A stretch of 37,508 nucleotides of DNA from Acidimicrobiaceae bacterium (GCA_025464005.1 JAODBO010000037.1:1-37508); one strand, 5' to 3'. Counted from the first letter of the stretch, positions 26,792 through 34,577 are shown. Notes: generated by a model from the letters alone, not told the origin. Translations and numbers: made by a program.

Positions 26792-26841
26792 GATGTCAGT
26801 TGCTGCCATCACGGTACACCCGACGTCAGTCGCTGTCATCA
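26792..26841. promoter_or_regulatory. Two tandem dyad operators for the divergent TetR/SDR pair
   Basis: Copy 1 (26792-26811) is GATGTCAGTTGCTGCCATCA and copy 2 (26822-26841) is GACGTCAGTCGCTGTCATCA: 17 of 20 bases identical, start points exactly 30 bp apart (about three helical turns, so on the same DNA face). Each is a dyad of the form TGnCAG-nnn-CTGnCA (26794-26808 and 26824-26838), the right size for a TetR dimer. They lie between the SDR start (26739) and the TetR GTG (26856). Confidence 0.8.
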
Positions 26842-26855
26842 AGTACGATCAGGGC

Positions 26856-27422
26856 GTGGGTCGATGGGAGCCGAACGCGCGCGGCCGTCTGGAGCAGGCG
26901 GCGCTGACGCTCTACATCGAGCGCGGGTTCGAACAGACCACGGTGGCGGAGATTGCCAAGCGGGCGGGGCTCACGGAGCGAACGTTCTTCCGGCACTTCG
27001 CCGACAAGCGCGAGGTTCTGTTCTGGGGCGCGGGCTTATTGCAGGAGCTCGTCGTCAGCACTGTGGCCAGCGCTCCCGATTCCGTAGCGCCGATCGACGC
27101 CGTCGCCGCGGCCCTCGAGGCCGCCGGCGCCGTACTCCAGGAGCGACGCGAAAGCGCCAGGCAACGCCAGACCATCATTGTTGCGAACGCAGAGCTTCAA
27201 GAGCGCGAGCTAATCAAGCTCGCATCGCTCGCCTCGGCGATTACCGAAGCGTTGCGCGAGCGCGGTGTCGGAGAACCAGCCGCGAGTCTGACTGGCGAGG
27301 TAGGGATCGCTGTCTTCAAGGTCGCGTTCGAACGCTGGGTCGACGAAACCGACCATCGAGACTTGTCTGAACTCATCCGAGAGTCGCTCGACGAGCTGAA
27401 AGCTGTGACCGCCGCCAGATGA
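26856..27422 (+). CDS. TetR-family transcriptional repressor
   Basis: 188 residues. The N-terminus GRWEPNARGRLEQAALTLYI leads into the helix-turn-helix TTVAEIAKRAGLTERTFFRH and FADKREVLFWGAG, a well-formed recognition helix. The C-terminal ligand domain ends EVGIAVFKVAFERWVDETDH. GTG 26856 is chosen over GTG 26793 for two reasons: the family begins with GRWEPNARGRL, and the extra upstream codons lie exactly over the two repeated operators. It should bind those operators and control both itself and the divergent SDR at 25804-26739. The inducer is unknown. Confidence 0.9.
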   Translation: MGRWEPNARGRLEQAALTLYIERGFEQTTVAEIAKRAGLTERTFFRHFADKREVLFWGAGLLQELVVSTVASAPDSVAPIDAVAAALEAAGAVLQERRESARQRQTIIVANAELQERELIKLASLASAITEALRERGVGEPAASLTGEVGIAVFKVAFERWVDETDHRDLSELIRESLDELKAVTAAR

Positions 27423-27495
27423 TCCGGGCACATCCGATAGTGGCGCAAGGGGGACGCGCAAGCCCACGACCTGCGCTTCCGTCATAACGGGGTGC

Positions 27496-27516
27496 GGCGG
27501 TGGCGTGGTCACCGCC
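27496..27516. terminator. GC hairpin between convergent TetR and UPF0104 genes
   Basis: Perfect stem GGCGGTG (27496-27502) and CACCGCC (27510-27516) with a seven-base loop, in the 134-bp gap between two convergent stop codons. It could serve either direction. No T-tract is present. The rest of this gap shows no gene. Confidence 0.4.
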
Positions 27517-27556
27517 TGCGCTGACCAGGGCAAACAGAAAGGTCTGCTCAGGGACT

Positions 27557-28762
27557 TCATCTTCGAGGGGCGGGGGACTTCACCTTCGCCGGAACGCCCC
27601 AGGACAACGGCCGCCAGACCTGGCGTCGCCCGACCGCGGACACAGCGTCGCGGTGTGCGCCGTGCCGCGTGGCCCGACGGAGCAGCACGTAGATGGTCCA
27701 ACCGACCAACATGACCAGCCAGAAGCTCACTAGCCGGAAGATCAGCACAGACGCGAGGGCGACGTCAGATCGCATGCCCGCGGTGACCAACCCAGCGGTC
27801 AGGACGCCCTCGACCACACCCAAGCCACCAGGGGTCAGGTTGAAGCTGCCCGCTGTGGCGCCGGCGCAATAGATCAGGAGCAACTTCGTCCAGGGGACGC
27901 CGGCCCCGACGGCGAGGATGGCAGCCACCAGGCTCCCGACGCTGGCAAGCCAGTTGACGATGGACAGTCCGACTACCAGTGTCCATCGGCCGAGGCTCAT
28001 GCGACCGATCAGAAGTTGACCTAACGCGCCGTTGATCAGCTCGTCAGGATCGCCAACAGGAAGGCCCGTCAACCGCTTAGCGAGCTTGACAAGTCGGAGG
28101 ACCCAGCTCGTAGTGATCCGCCGAACGGAGGGTAACCGGAGAGATAGCGCTCCGACGATCGCGGCCACCAGGATGGCCGCTCCACTTAATACGCCGCCCA
28201 CGGTGGCTGCGTGGTCGCCCGAGACAGCGGCGCCCGTGGCCAGCATCAGGCCCCACACCAACGAGGAGATCAGTCCCGAGATCACAAGCGTCCAGCCGGC
28301 CGACGCGGCGTTGTCCGCCACCCGTCGGAATCGACCAAAGGTGAATGCGGCTCCCGCGCCTGGACCGATCAAGGGCAGCGAGCCCGAGATTGCGTTTCCG
28401 GCCAAGGTGGTCGCCACCATCGAGGCCTCGCGTATGCGAACACCTGTCGCTCGCAGGATCATCTGCTGAGTCCGAGCAACAGCCGTCAAGGAGACCAATT
28501 CCAGTGAGACGGCAACGACGAGCCATTTCCAGTCCGCTCGACGCACGACCGTCATCGACCGCTCGATGGTGCCGCGCTCGAACCACGCGAACCCGATCAG
28601 TCCCCCGACGACGAGGACCTCTGCGACGATTCGAGCCCGTGGCCACCAATGGCCCGACTCCCTCGACGAGCGCCGTTCGACGAGTCTCTCTATAGCCGGA
28701 GGCCGGCAACCCGTCTCATGATCGGCGGATGTCCTCGCGACCAGATCGTGACCGAGCAGCAT
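27557..28762 (-). CDS. UPF0104 / lysylphosphatidylglycerol synthase TM-region family protein
   Basis: 401 residues from ATG 28762 with about eight membrane helices from ~residue 43. The family pattern of PF03706 is present: TTLAGNAISGSLPLIGPGAGAA around 120-140, then NLTPGGLGVVEGVLTAGLVTA near 320. MprF flippase domains and glycosyl-lipid transport proteins belong here, so a lipid-translocation role is likely. The frame is open up to ATG 28891, but the segment between would cross a 38-bp palindrome and has non-coding third-base use. ATG 28762 is therefore preferred, though it lacks a clear Shine-Dalgarno. Last gene of the minus-strand block. Confidence 0.85.
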   Translation of the reverse strand: MLLGHDLVARTSADHETGCRPPAIERLVERRSSRESGHWWPRARIVAEVLVVGGLIGFAWFERGTIERSMTVVRRADWKWLVVAVSLELVSLTAVARTQQMILRATGVRIREASMVATTLAGNAISGSLPLIGPGAGAAFTFGRFRRVADNAASAGWTLVISGLISSLVWGLMLATGAAVSGDHAATVGGVLSGAAILVAAIVGALSLRLPSVRRITTSWVLRLVKLAKRLTGLPVGDPDELINGALGQLLIGRMSLGRWTLVVGLSIVNWLASVGSLVAAILAVGAGVPWTKLLLIYCAGATAGSFNLTPGGLGVVEGVLTAGLVTAGMRSDVALASVLIFRLVSFWLVMLVGWTIYVLLRRATRHGAHRDAVSAVGRRQVWRPLSWGVPAKVKSPAPRR

Positions 28763-28814
28763 TTCAGGTGCGGCTCGCGGACCACTCTGCTCCAGCCGGC
28801 GCCGGGAGCGACCA

Positions 28815-28852
28815 ACATCTTCATCGGGCGGGGCCCCGCCTGATGAAGATGT
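28815..28852 (-). terminator. 38-bp near-perfect palindrome after the TetR-GH15 gene
   Basis: The arms ACATCTTCATC (28815-28825) and GATGAAGATGT (28842-28852) flank a perfect GGCGGGGCCCCGCC core. The only non-matching position (G28826 opposite T28841) forms a wobble pair. The centre falls between 28833 and 28834. It starts about 43 bases after the GH15 stop codon. It would fold into a very stable RNA hairpin or bind a symmetric protein. No T-tract follows on the minus strand. Confidence 0.75.
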
Positions 28853-28894
28853 ACGACCTAGTGATCGCGGGCTGAGACATGTCGGGCCCATGGG

Positions 28895-31570
28895 TCAGTC
28901 CGCTTGCCGCGACGAGGGCTTCTGCTGAGGCTCCGGAGAATTGATCTCTCTGTGAGTCCCGAAGAGCTTGGCGCCGTATTCAGAGGACTTGCCGTGGCCT
29001 TTCCTCTCTCTCTGGGTCTTGACTCCCAGTGGTCTTGGCCGTGTGCGCGGGATCTCGGTGGACGGCCCTGCTGCCGCCAGTCGCATTGCCGCGTGAACCT
29101 GCGCGACGTGGGTCAGCGCCTGAGGAAAGTTGCCCAGGAGCAGTCCGCCGACTGGGTCGTACTCCTCGGCGAAGAGACCGAGATCGTTGCCCGTGAGCAT
29201 CAGGCGGTCGAAGAGTTGCTCGGCTTCGGCAATGCGCCCGACGAGGATGTAGACCTCGACCAACAGGAACGAACATGCCAGGAAGACACCTTCCCCGGGC
29301 GGAAGCCCGTCCACGCTGTTCTCGACGGCTTGCAGTGTCCGGTAGCGCTGGAGGAGGCCGTCGACGAGGAGGTCCTCCTCGATGGCGGCAATCGTCCCGA
29401 GCACGCGGGGGTCGTTGGCAGGGAGAAAGCCGAGGAGGGGAATCACGAGGAGGGAGGCGTCCAGCTCTGTGCTTCCGTAGCTCTGCACGAACGTGTTGCG
29501 CCGGGGGTCATGGCCATGGGCAAGGATGTCGGCCCGCATGGCATCCCGGAGATCCCGCCATTTCTCGACCGGCCCGGACAGTCCGTACTTCTCGGCGGCT
29601 TTGATCATCCGTTCGACACCCGCCCATGCCATAAGCTTCGAGCTCACGAAGTGCCGTGGCTCACCGCGGATCTCCCACAGACCCTGGTCAGGCTTTTGCC
29701 AGTTGTGGGCCAAGAAGTCGAGGAGTGCCCGCTCCAGGTGCCAGCCGTCGTCTTCGTCGGGCAGTCCGACCTTCCTGCCCAGCTCGAGCGCCAGAATCAC
29801 CTCTCCGTAGACATCGAGCTGACGCTGGGTGGATGCGGCATTGCCGATGCGGACGGGAGTCGATCCCTCATGGCCGGGTAGCCAGTCGAGAGTGATCTCG
29901 GGTAGGAGGCGCTCGCCAGCAACGCCGTACATTATCTGCAGCTTGTCCACGTCTCCGAACGCGGCGCGCAAGAGCCAAGACCGCCAATCGCGGGCTTCGG
30001 ACATGTACCCCGAAGACAGCAGGACATGCAGTGTCGCGGCGGCGTCCCGCAGCCAGGTGTAGCGGTAGTCCCAGTTGCGTTCACCACCTAGTGCCTCGGG
30101 AAGCGAGGTCGTCGGCGCGGCGACGATGGCCCCGGTAGGTGCGTAGGTCAGTGCCTTCAGCGTCAGCAGGGACCGCAGGACGATCGGGGAATGCTCGCCG
30201 GTGTAGGAATGCTGGGAAGACCATTCCGTCCAGTACCGCTCAGTCTCCTCGAGCTCTTGGAGCGGGTCGGGAGGGCCGGGGGGATCCTCATGTGACTGGC
30301 TCCAGACCAATACGAACGGGACGCACTCCCCGGCCTCGACGTCGAAGGACGCGGTCGTTGCGGGCCCCTCACCCACCAGGGTCACCGGTGTGTGCAAGCT
30401 GAGCCGGTCGGGCCCGGACACAGCCTGGAGGACGCCGTCGATCGTCCGGACCCAGGGGATGACCTCTCCATAGCCGAACCGGAACCGCAGGTCCATCGTC
30501 ATCCGCACGCGTCCTGTGAGGCCGTAGACCAGGCGGACCAGGGTGGGGTGTTCCTCCCGCGGTGACATGAAGTCGACGATCTCAACCCGCCCGGAGCCAG
30601 TCGACAACTCGGTCTCGAGAATCATCGTGTCGCCCCGATACCGGCGGATGCGCTCGAGCACCGGAGCGTCGGCATCCAGCCTCCATCGGCCGTTGTCGGC
30701 CACTCCGACCAGCCGGGCGAATACTGCGGCAGAGTCGAAGCGGGGGAGGCAAAGCCAGTCGACGGACCCATCCAGGTGGACGAGGGCGGCCGTAAGGGTG
30801 TCGCCGATTAGCGCGTAGTCATAGACCCGACGCACCTCTCGTTCCGTAGTTCCGCTCCCTCTCTCTCGATTGGATTTCGGCCGCCTCGAAATCGAAGAGG
30901 CAGGTTCGGCAGAAAGAGGCGAAAACTTGACTCGGGCAGGATCGGGCTCGTTCAGCAACGCTTGGATCGGCGGGTTGCTCAGTGGCGTCCACGCGGCACG
31001 GTCGGAGACCAGACCGTCCAGCATGAGCGCCATGTAGCGCTGCCCCAGCTCGGCGCCGCGCGGATCCACGTAGTCGGACGCCGCACCGAGCATCGCGACC
31101 AGCATGGGTACATCGCTGACGTCCACATCAGGGCGCAGCTTCCCAGTCGCCTGGGCGCGCTCGATGACGGCAGTCAGGCCCGGGGTGTCGGTGCCTCTGG
31201 TCGTTCCCGCACCCGCGCAAGGGAGTTGGCCGCGCACCAGGACATCGCGCAGCCCCGGGTTCTGCGCCTGCCACTCGAGCGCACGCTCGATGAAGTAGAC
31301 GAACCCAGCCCACGGATCGTCAAACGCCGCCGCATCGCGAGCGAGCACCACCAGGTTCTCGACCTTGTCCTCGAACAAGGCGTCCACCAATTTCTCTTTG
31401 CTGGGGAAGCGGCGGTACACGGTGCCCACTCCCACGCCGGCGGCACGGGCTACCTCGTCCATTGACGCAGTAAGCCCGCGCTCGCCGAAAACTCGAGCGG
31501 CGGCCGTGAGCACCCGTTGGCGGTTGCGGGCGGCGTCGGCTCGCAGTGTGCGCTCGACCGGGGTGATCAT
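28895..31570 (-). CDS. TetR-type regulator fused in frame to GH15 glucoamylase/trehalase-like enzyme
   Basis: 891 residues from ATG 31570. Residues 8-195 are a TetR protein: TLRADAARNRQRVLTAAARV, then a complete HTH MDEVARAAGVGVGTVYRRFP at ~37-56 and a full ligand domain. A ~45-residue Ser/Arg-rich linker follows. From ~246 to 840 is a GH15 (alpha,alpha-trehalase/glucoamylase) domain: VYDYALIGDTLTAALVHLDG, GGERNWDYRYTWLRDA (~495-510), catalytic Glu633 in GLWEIRG and Glu760 in PPGEGVF. No stop separates the halves. A GTG at 30835 with GGAACGAGAG upstream could start a separate GH15, where that family normally begins. Upstream starts (31690, 31699) would add an MTTRGASE leader. No signal peptide is seen, so the enzyme is cytoplasmic; the likely substrate is trehalose or a maltooligosaccharide. 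Confidence 0.85.
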   Translation of the reverse strand: MITPVERTLRADAARNRQRVLTAAARVFGERGLTASMDEVARAAGVGVGTVYRRFPSKEKLVDALFEDKVENLVVLARDAAAFDDPWAGFVYFIERALEWQAQNPGLRDVLVRGQLPCAGAGTTRGTDTPGLTAVIERAQATGKLRPDVDVSDVPMLVAMLGAASDYVDPRGAELGQRYMALMLDGLVSDRAAWTPLSNPPIQALLNEPDPARVKFSPLSAEPASSISRRPKSNRERGSGTTEREVRRVYDYALIGDTLTAALVHLDGSVDWLCLPRFDSAAVFARLVGVADNGRWRLDADAPVLERIRRYRGDTMILETELSTGSGRVEIVDFMSPREEHPTLVRLVYGLTGRVRMTMDLRFRFGYGEVIPWVRTIDGVLQAVSGPDRLSLHTPVTLVGEGPATTASFDVEAGECVPFVLVWSQSHEDPPGPPDPLQELEETERYWTEWSSQHSYTGEHSPIVLRSLLTLKALTYAPTGAIVAAPTTSLPEALGGERNWDYRYTWLRDAAATLHVLLSSGYMSEARDWRSWLLRAAFGDVDKLQIMYGVAGERLLPEITLDWLPGHEGSTPVRIGNAASTQRQLDVYGEVILALELGRKVGLPDEDDGWHLERALLDFLAHNWQKPDQGLWEIRGEPRHFVSSKLMAWAGVERMIKAAEKYGLSGPVEKWRDLRDAMRADILAHGHDPRRNTFVQSYGSTELDASLLVIPLLGFLPANDPRVLGTIAAIEEDLLVDGLLQRYRTLQAVENSVDGLPPGEGVFLACSFLLVEVYILVGRIAEAEQLFDRLMLTGNDLGLFAEEYDPVGGLLLGNFPQALTHVAQVHAAMRLAAAGPSTEIPRTRPRPLGVKTQRERKGHGKSSEYGAKLFGTHREINSPEPQQKPSSRQAD

Positions 31571-31686
31571 GTCCGATCCGACGTTGGTCGACCCGGTCCC
31601 GGTGACATCCGACCGAGGCCCGACCGTCTGCTGGATTTTGGTGGGGATCCGCTCGGTGCTGATCGCCTCAGATGCTCCTCGCGTGG

Positions 31687-31704
31687 TCATGGGTTGCATG
31701 CCAT
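31687..31704 (-). promoter_or_regulatory. Leader copy 1: five-codon uORF with ATGA overlap, upstream of TetR-GH15
   Basis: The minus strand reads AGAGAAAGGAC then ATG GCA TGC AAC CCA TGA (peptide MACNP). The TGA overlaps the next ATG (31690) in ATGA; that second frame starts MTTRGASEAI and stays open into the TetR coding region. From the ATG, 30 of 37 bases match the leader at 34442. A perfect hairpin lies 58 bases upstream. AAAGGA is a strong Shine-Dalgarno for the small ORF. Confidence 0.55.
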
Positions 31705-31762
31705 GTCCTTTCTCTTCTCGTTCGTTCGGATGGGCGATCGGAAGGATCAAGGGACGGGGTCT

Positions 31763-31788
31763 CCACCCAGGGAACTTCACCTGGGTGG
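31763..31788 (-). terminator. Perfect hairpin between the b561-like gene and leader copy 1
   Basis: CCACCCAGG (31763-31771) pairs with CCTGGGTGG (31780-31788), nine bases with an eight-base loop, 103 bases after the stop of the upstream membrane gene. It has no T-tract. It could be its terminator or part of an attenuator with the leader ORF. Confidence 0.55.
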
Positions 31789-31891
31789 CGAGCGTTCCCC
31801 TCCTCGTAACCGAAGACGGGCGCTGCATGATTAGAGGGATCTCCTTCGGTGTCGTAGTTGATCTTGGGCTCCGATGCATTGACCCCCGCGA

Positions 31892-32587
31892 TCACCACTT
31901 CGCCGCCGGGAGCACCTGCCTCGGCGCCGGCGCCGGCGCCTGTCTGCTCGCCGTCGGGTAGGCCGCCTTGTGCCGGTAGGTCCCGACCTGGGAAACCAGG
32001 GACAGCGACAGCAACACCCCGACGACCAGGCTGATCAGCACGGTGGTCTGCCGGATGACCGCACCTGGGACAGCCTGACGCGATCGGCGCGCCAGGTCTT
32101 TCGTCCCCAGCCGGCGCACGTCTCTCCAGTGGAACGCCACGTGGGTAACCACGAGCAGGAGCCATATGTAGAACGAGGCCCCATGGATGCTCTTGAGGTG
32201 CCCACCAAAAGAAGACGGCGACAGGAGAAGGACCATGCCGCTCGCCAGCAGAACAATGGTGGCCACCAGCAGAAGCGGCCCGAGCACCCGCAGCAAGGGC
32301 CTGGGCGGACCCTTGGCCCGATACCTCTCGTCTCCCCGGTAGTACTGCAGAAATCTCCACCCCACCGATCCGAGCTTCACCAGCAGCGGCGGTACCAGCA
32401 CCAACCCCACCACAACATGGAGTGTCAATACCGACCGCGGCTTGATGATCACCGTCACGATCTCGATAGCGAACAGGACGAAGAGCACCACACCCGTGTT
32501 GACGGTCAGTCGGGCGTTCGACTCCGTCGACAGGCCGGAACCAACGCCTTGTCTTTCGTCGCTTTGCAGCACGCGGCTGTCCATCAT
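31892..32587 (-). CDS. Cytochrome b561-like / DUF4405-type membrane protein
   Basis: 231 residues. There are four central hydrophobic helices (TGVVLFVLFAIEIVTVII, TLHVVVGLVLVPPLLV, LGPLLLVATIVLLASGMVLL, SFYIWLLLVVTHVAFHW) and a fifth near 180-200. His57, His130 or His135, and His149/His153 are placed to ligate haem between helices, as in b561/DUF4405 proteins. An Ala/Pro-rich tail follows. The likely role is electron transfer across the membrane, with no partner seen. ATG 32587 has GGGGAGG five bases upstream. It overlaps by one base the stop of a preceding open frame that contains a broken oxidoreductase remnant. Confidence 0.8.
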   Translation of the reverse strand: MMDSRVLQSDERQGVGSGLSTESNARLTVNTGVVLFVLFAIEIVTVIIKPRSVLTLHVVVGLVLVPPLLVKLGSVGWRFLQYYRGDERYRAKGPPRPLLRVLGPLLLVATIVLLASGMVLLLSPSSFGGHLKSIHGASFYIWLLLVVTHVAFHWRDVRRLGTKDLARRSRQAVPGAVIRQTTVLISLVVGVLLSLSLVSQVGTYRHKAAYPTASRQAPAPAPRQVLPAAKW

Positions 32588-32760
32588 CAGATCCTCCCCA
32601 GTGCCGTCCTGGCTGATGGATCCTGCGTCGTAGCGGCCCGTGTGTGGACCGTCGGTGAATACGCCAGCGCTGCGCGATCGTCCAATCGAGCCCGCTGTCT
32701 TTGACCAGGCGGGACTGGGCTTTGTGATCGCGCGTTGCAGCTCGAAATACCACGGGGGTC
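32588..32760 (-). pseudogene. Remnant of an NAD(P)-binding (NmrA/SDR-like) protein
   Basis: One minus-strand frame (about 32753-32670) reads ATRDHKAQSRLVKDSGLDWT. The adjacent frame (about 32666-32588) continues GVFTDGPHTGRYDAGSISQ. Both match the C-terminal half of NAD(P)H-binding atypical SDRs (SGLDWTI(V)RP...TDGP.TG.Y). A frameshift of one or two bases separates them near 32668 and the Rossmann half is absent. It is a truncated, frameshifted gene remnant sitting just before the b561-like gene. Confidence 0.6.
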
Positions 32761-32899
32761 CGCTGACGATCGGTAGTGGTCATGGGCGGCGCACCCGGAG
32801 GCGTCGACAACGCGATGGAGCAACCGCCTCCGCGGAAGGACTGGTCTCATTCCTGGCATGGTGTCTCCTTCCGATCGACTGGCCTGAGGCGCTTGCTCA

Positions 32900-34321
32900 T
32901 CAGGCCGCTTGCGCCGCAACGGCGTTATCGCGGGCTCCGAGACCGAGCGCCAAGGGCACGACGTCGGTCAGCCGGAGCTCGGCGTGCAGCTCCTCCATCG
33001 TCGACTCGACCTCGAAAAGGGCCTTGATGAGCATGGTCATCTCGGGCGGCATGGTGAGGTTGTGGCAGTGGACAATGCGGATCAGTTCATGCAGCACGGC
33101 ACCGACTCTCAGGGAGCCGAGCGGACTGTCGGACAGCGTGGCAACGAAGCCCGACACGTCCTCACCGAGGGTCACAGCCCCACTGGCATCGGCGCCACTG
33201 ATGGACCTCACCGCATCTGCCACTCGAGCTGCGTCGCCGGCCACTAGCGAGGTGAGGAGTAGGAGCAGTTCGGAGCGGGTCGTGGCATCGGAGTGCCCGG
33301 TCTGACCGAAGTCGAGCATCACTAGGCCACCTGAAGTGGTCGCCAGGTAGTTACCGGCATGGGGATCGGAGTGAAAGACGTCGCTGAACAGGATCAACTG
33401 CAGGTTGACGGCGAGGACTTCGTTCCCCAAGAGCTCCCGGTCATAGCCGAGCCGGGTCAGTCGATCTACGTCGGTCAGCGGGACGCCCTCGACGAACTCC
33501 ATGACCAACACGTCGCGTCGGCACAGCGGTTCGATCACGACAGGAACGCTCACCCAGTCGAGACGGTCAAGGCTCGCAGCAATATGTGCCGCATGGCTCG
33601 CTTCGAGCTCATAGTCGAGCTCCTCTCGGAGCGAGGCGGAGAACTGGTCCACGAGCGCGGGAAGGTCATATCGACGGAGCCGTGGAAGCAGCCGATGGAC
33701 CGGTCGGGCCAATGCTTCTAGCACGGCTAGATCCGCCTCGATCAACGAATACGCATCGGGGCGCTGGACTTTGACGGCGACCGTGCGCCCATCGGAGATC
33801 GTGGCCCGGTGGACCTGGCCGATCGATCCGGCGGCGATCGGCTCGAGAGTGAGGGTGGGAAAGACCTCGTCCAGCGGCTCGACATAGGCACGCCCGAGCA
33901 CGCCGAGGACAACCTCGGGAGGCAGGGGTGTGGCCTGGTCACGGAGGTGGGCCAGCTCGGCTCGATACGCCGCGGGGACCAGCTCCTGGCGTCCGGCGAT
34001 CAGCTGACCGAGCTTGGTGAAGGTCGGCCCGAGGTTCTCGAGCATCCGGCGGATGCGCACGGGTGCCCAGCCGCTCTTCTGACCGGTTCGGGGTACGAGG
34101 CGAGTCCAGAGGGCACTGAGGCCGATGGCGATCAAGGTGAGGACGACCTTGACGATGACATCGACGGTGCGCACGAGCACCCGGCCCACCCGGTGGGGAG
34201 CCCTTCGGTCATCATTGGACTTGAGCCTGGGTCTCGATGATCCGGCCAACTGGGGCTGGACTTCACCGGATGGCCCAAGCGGGTGTAAATGACCAGCGCA
34301 TCGGGCAGCTATCCCCGGCAT
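32900..34321 (-). CDS. UbiB/ABC1 family atypical protein kinase
   Basis: 473 residues from ATG 34321 with GGAGGTGG five bases upstream. An N-terminal membrane helix lies at ~50-70 (VDVIVKVVLTLIAIGLSALW). The family KxGQ motif appears as GPTFTKLGQLIAGRQELVP. The A-rich loop AAGSIGQVHRA and invariant Lys (VAVKVQRP) follow. EELDYELEASHA comes next, then the catalytic and metal-binding VFHSDPHAGNYLA and LDFGQTGH. The kinase fold is thus complete. ABC1/UbiB proteins help synthesise or mobilise quinones and other isoprenoid lipids. Its start overlaps the end of a leader ORF, suggesting coupling to the regulatory leader upstream. Confidence 0.92.
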   Translation of the reverse strand: MPGIAARCAGHLHPLGPSGEVQPQLAGSSRPRLKSNDDRRAPHRVGRVLVRTVDVIVKVVLTLIAIGLSALWTRLVPRTGQKSGWAPVRIRRMLENLGPTFTKLGQLIAGRQELVPAAYRAELAHLRDQATPLPPEVVLGVLGRAYVEPLDEVFPTLTLEPIAAGSIGQVHRATISDGRTVAVKVQRPDAYSLIEADLAVLEALARPVHRLLPRLRRYDLPALVDQFSASLREELDYELEASHAAHIAASLDRLDWVSVPVVIEPLCRRDVLVMEFVEGVPLTDVDRLTRLGYDRELLGNEVLAVNLQLILFSDVFHSDPHAGNYLATTSGGLVMLDFGQTGHSDATTRSELLLLLTSLVAGDAARVADAVRSISGADASGAVTLGEDVSGFVATLSDSPLGSLRVGAVLHELIRIVHCHNLTMPPEMTMLIKALFEVESTMEELHAELRLTDVVPLALGLGARDNAVAAQAA

Positions 34322-34428
34322 GTCTCCACCTCCTGGTTCTCGTAACCACCATGGCTAGAGGTCCGGGACCTCGCTCCGTGACTGAGCGGTGTGGCGCGGA
34401 GGGATTCGGATGCTCGTCGCATGGTCAT
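34309..34428 (-). CDS. Leader ORF coupled to the ABC1 gene (39 codons, speculative)
   Basis: From ATG 34428 the frame reads MTMRRASESLRATPLSHGAR and ends CRG-TAG at 34309-34311, overlapping the first codons of the ABC1 gene. Its start overlaps the stop of the five-codon uORF (ATGA). The initial residues match MTTRGASE of the leader before TetR-GH15. Translation is not proven; it may act only to couple initiation. Confidence 0.35.
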   Translation of the reverse strand: MTMRRASESLRATPLSHGARSRTSSHGGYENQEVETCRG

Positions 34429-34442
34429 GAGTCGCACGGCAT
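34425..34442 (-). promoter_or_regulatory. Leader copy 2: five-codon uORF with ATGA overlap, upstream of ABC1
   Basis: AGAGAAAGGAAC precedes ATG CCG TGC GAC TCA TGA (peptide MPCDS) on the minus strand. The TGA overlaps ATG 34428. It matches leader copy 1 at 30 of 37 positions from the ATG, keeps the M-x-C-x-x-stop pattern and has a hairpin 52 bases upstream (34495-34524). Confidence 0.55.
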
Positions 34443-34494
34443 GTTCCTTTCTCTTTGTGATCAATCCGGATCGGCGGTCCGACTGTCCGGAGCG

Positions 34495-34524
34495 CCTGCT
34501 CGACTCCAGCGCACCACGAGCAGG
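34495..34524 (-). terminator. Hairpin between MMPL gene and leader copy 2
   Basis: Perfect eight-base stem CCTGCTCG (34495-34502) and CGAGCAGG (34517-34524) with a 14-base loop, 53 bases after the MMPL stop. No T-tract. It could be a terminator or the upstream arm of an attenuation structure. Confidence 0.5.
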
Positions 34525-34577
34525 ATTCGGAGGGATCCCGCGTGTTTCGGCAGAGATCACCGCTATGGGGTCCACTG

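Noticed and set aside
32587..32859. 90-codon minus frame with a good Shine-Dalgarno (GGAAGGAG) before ATG 32859, ending one base into the b561-like start
   Set aside because: The start signal is convincing but the product (PRRRLLHRVVDASGC...) has no domain character and crosses the oxidoreductase remnant. It may be the left-over start of the lost gene.
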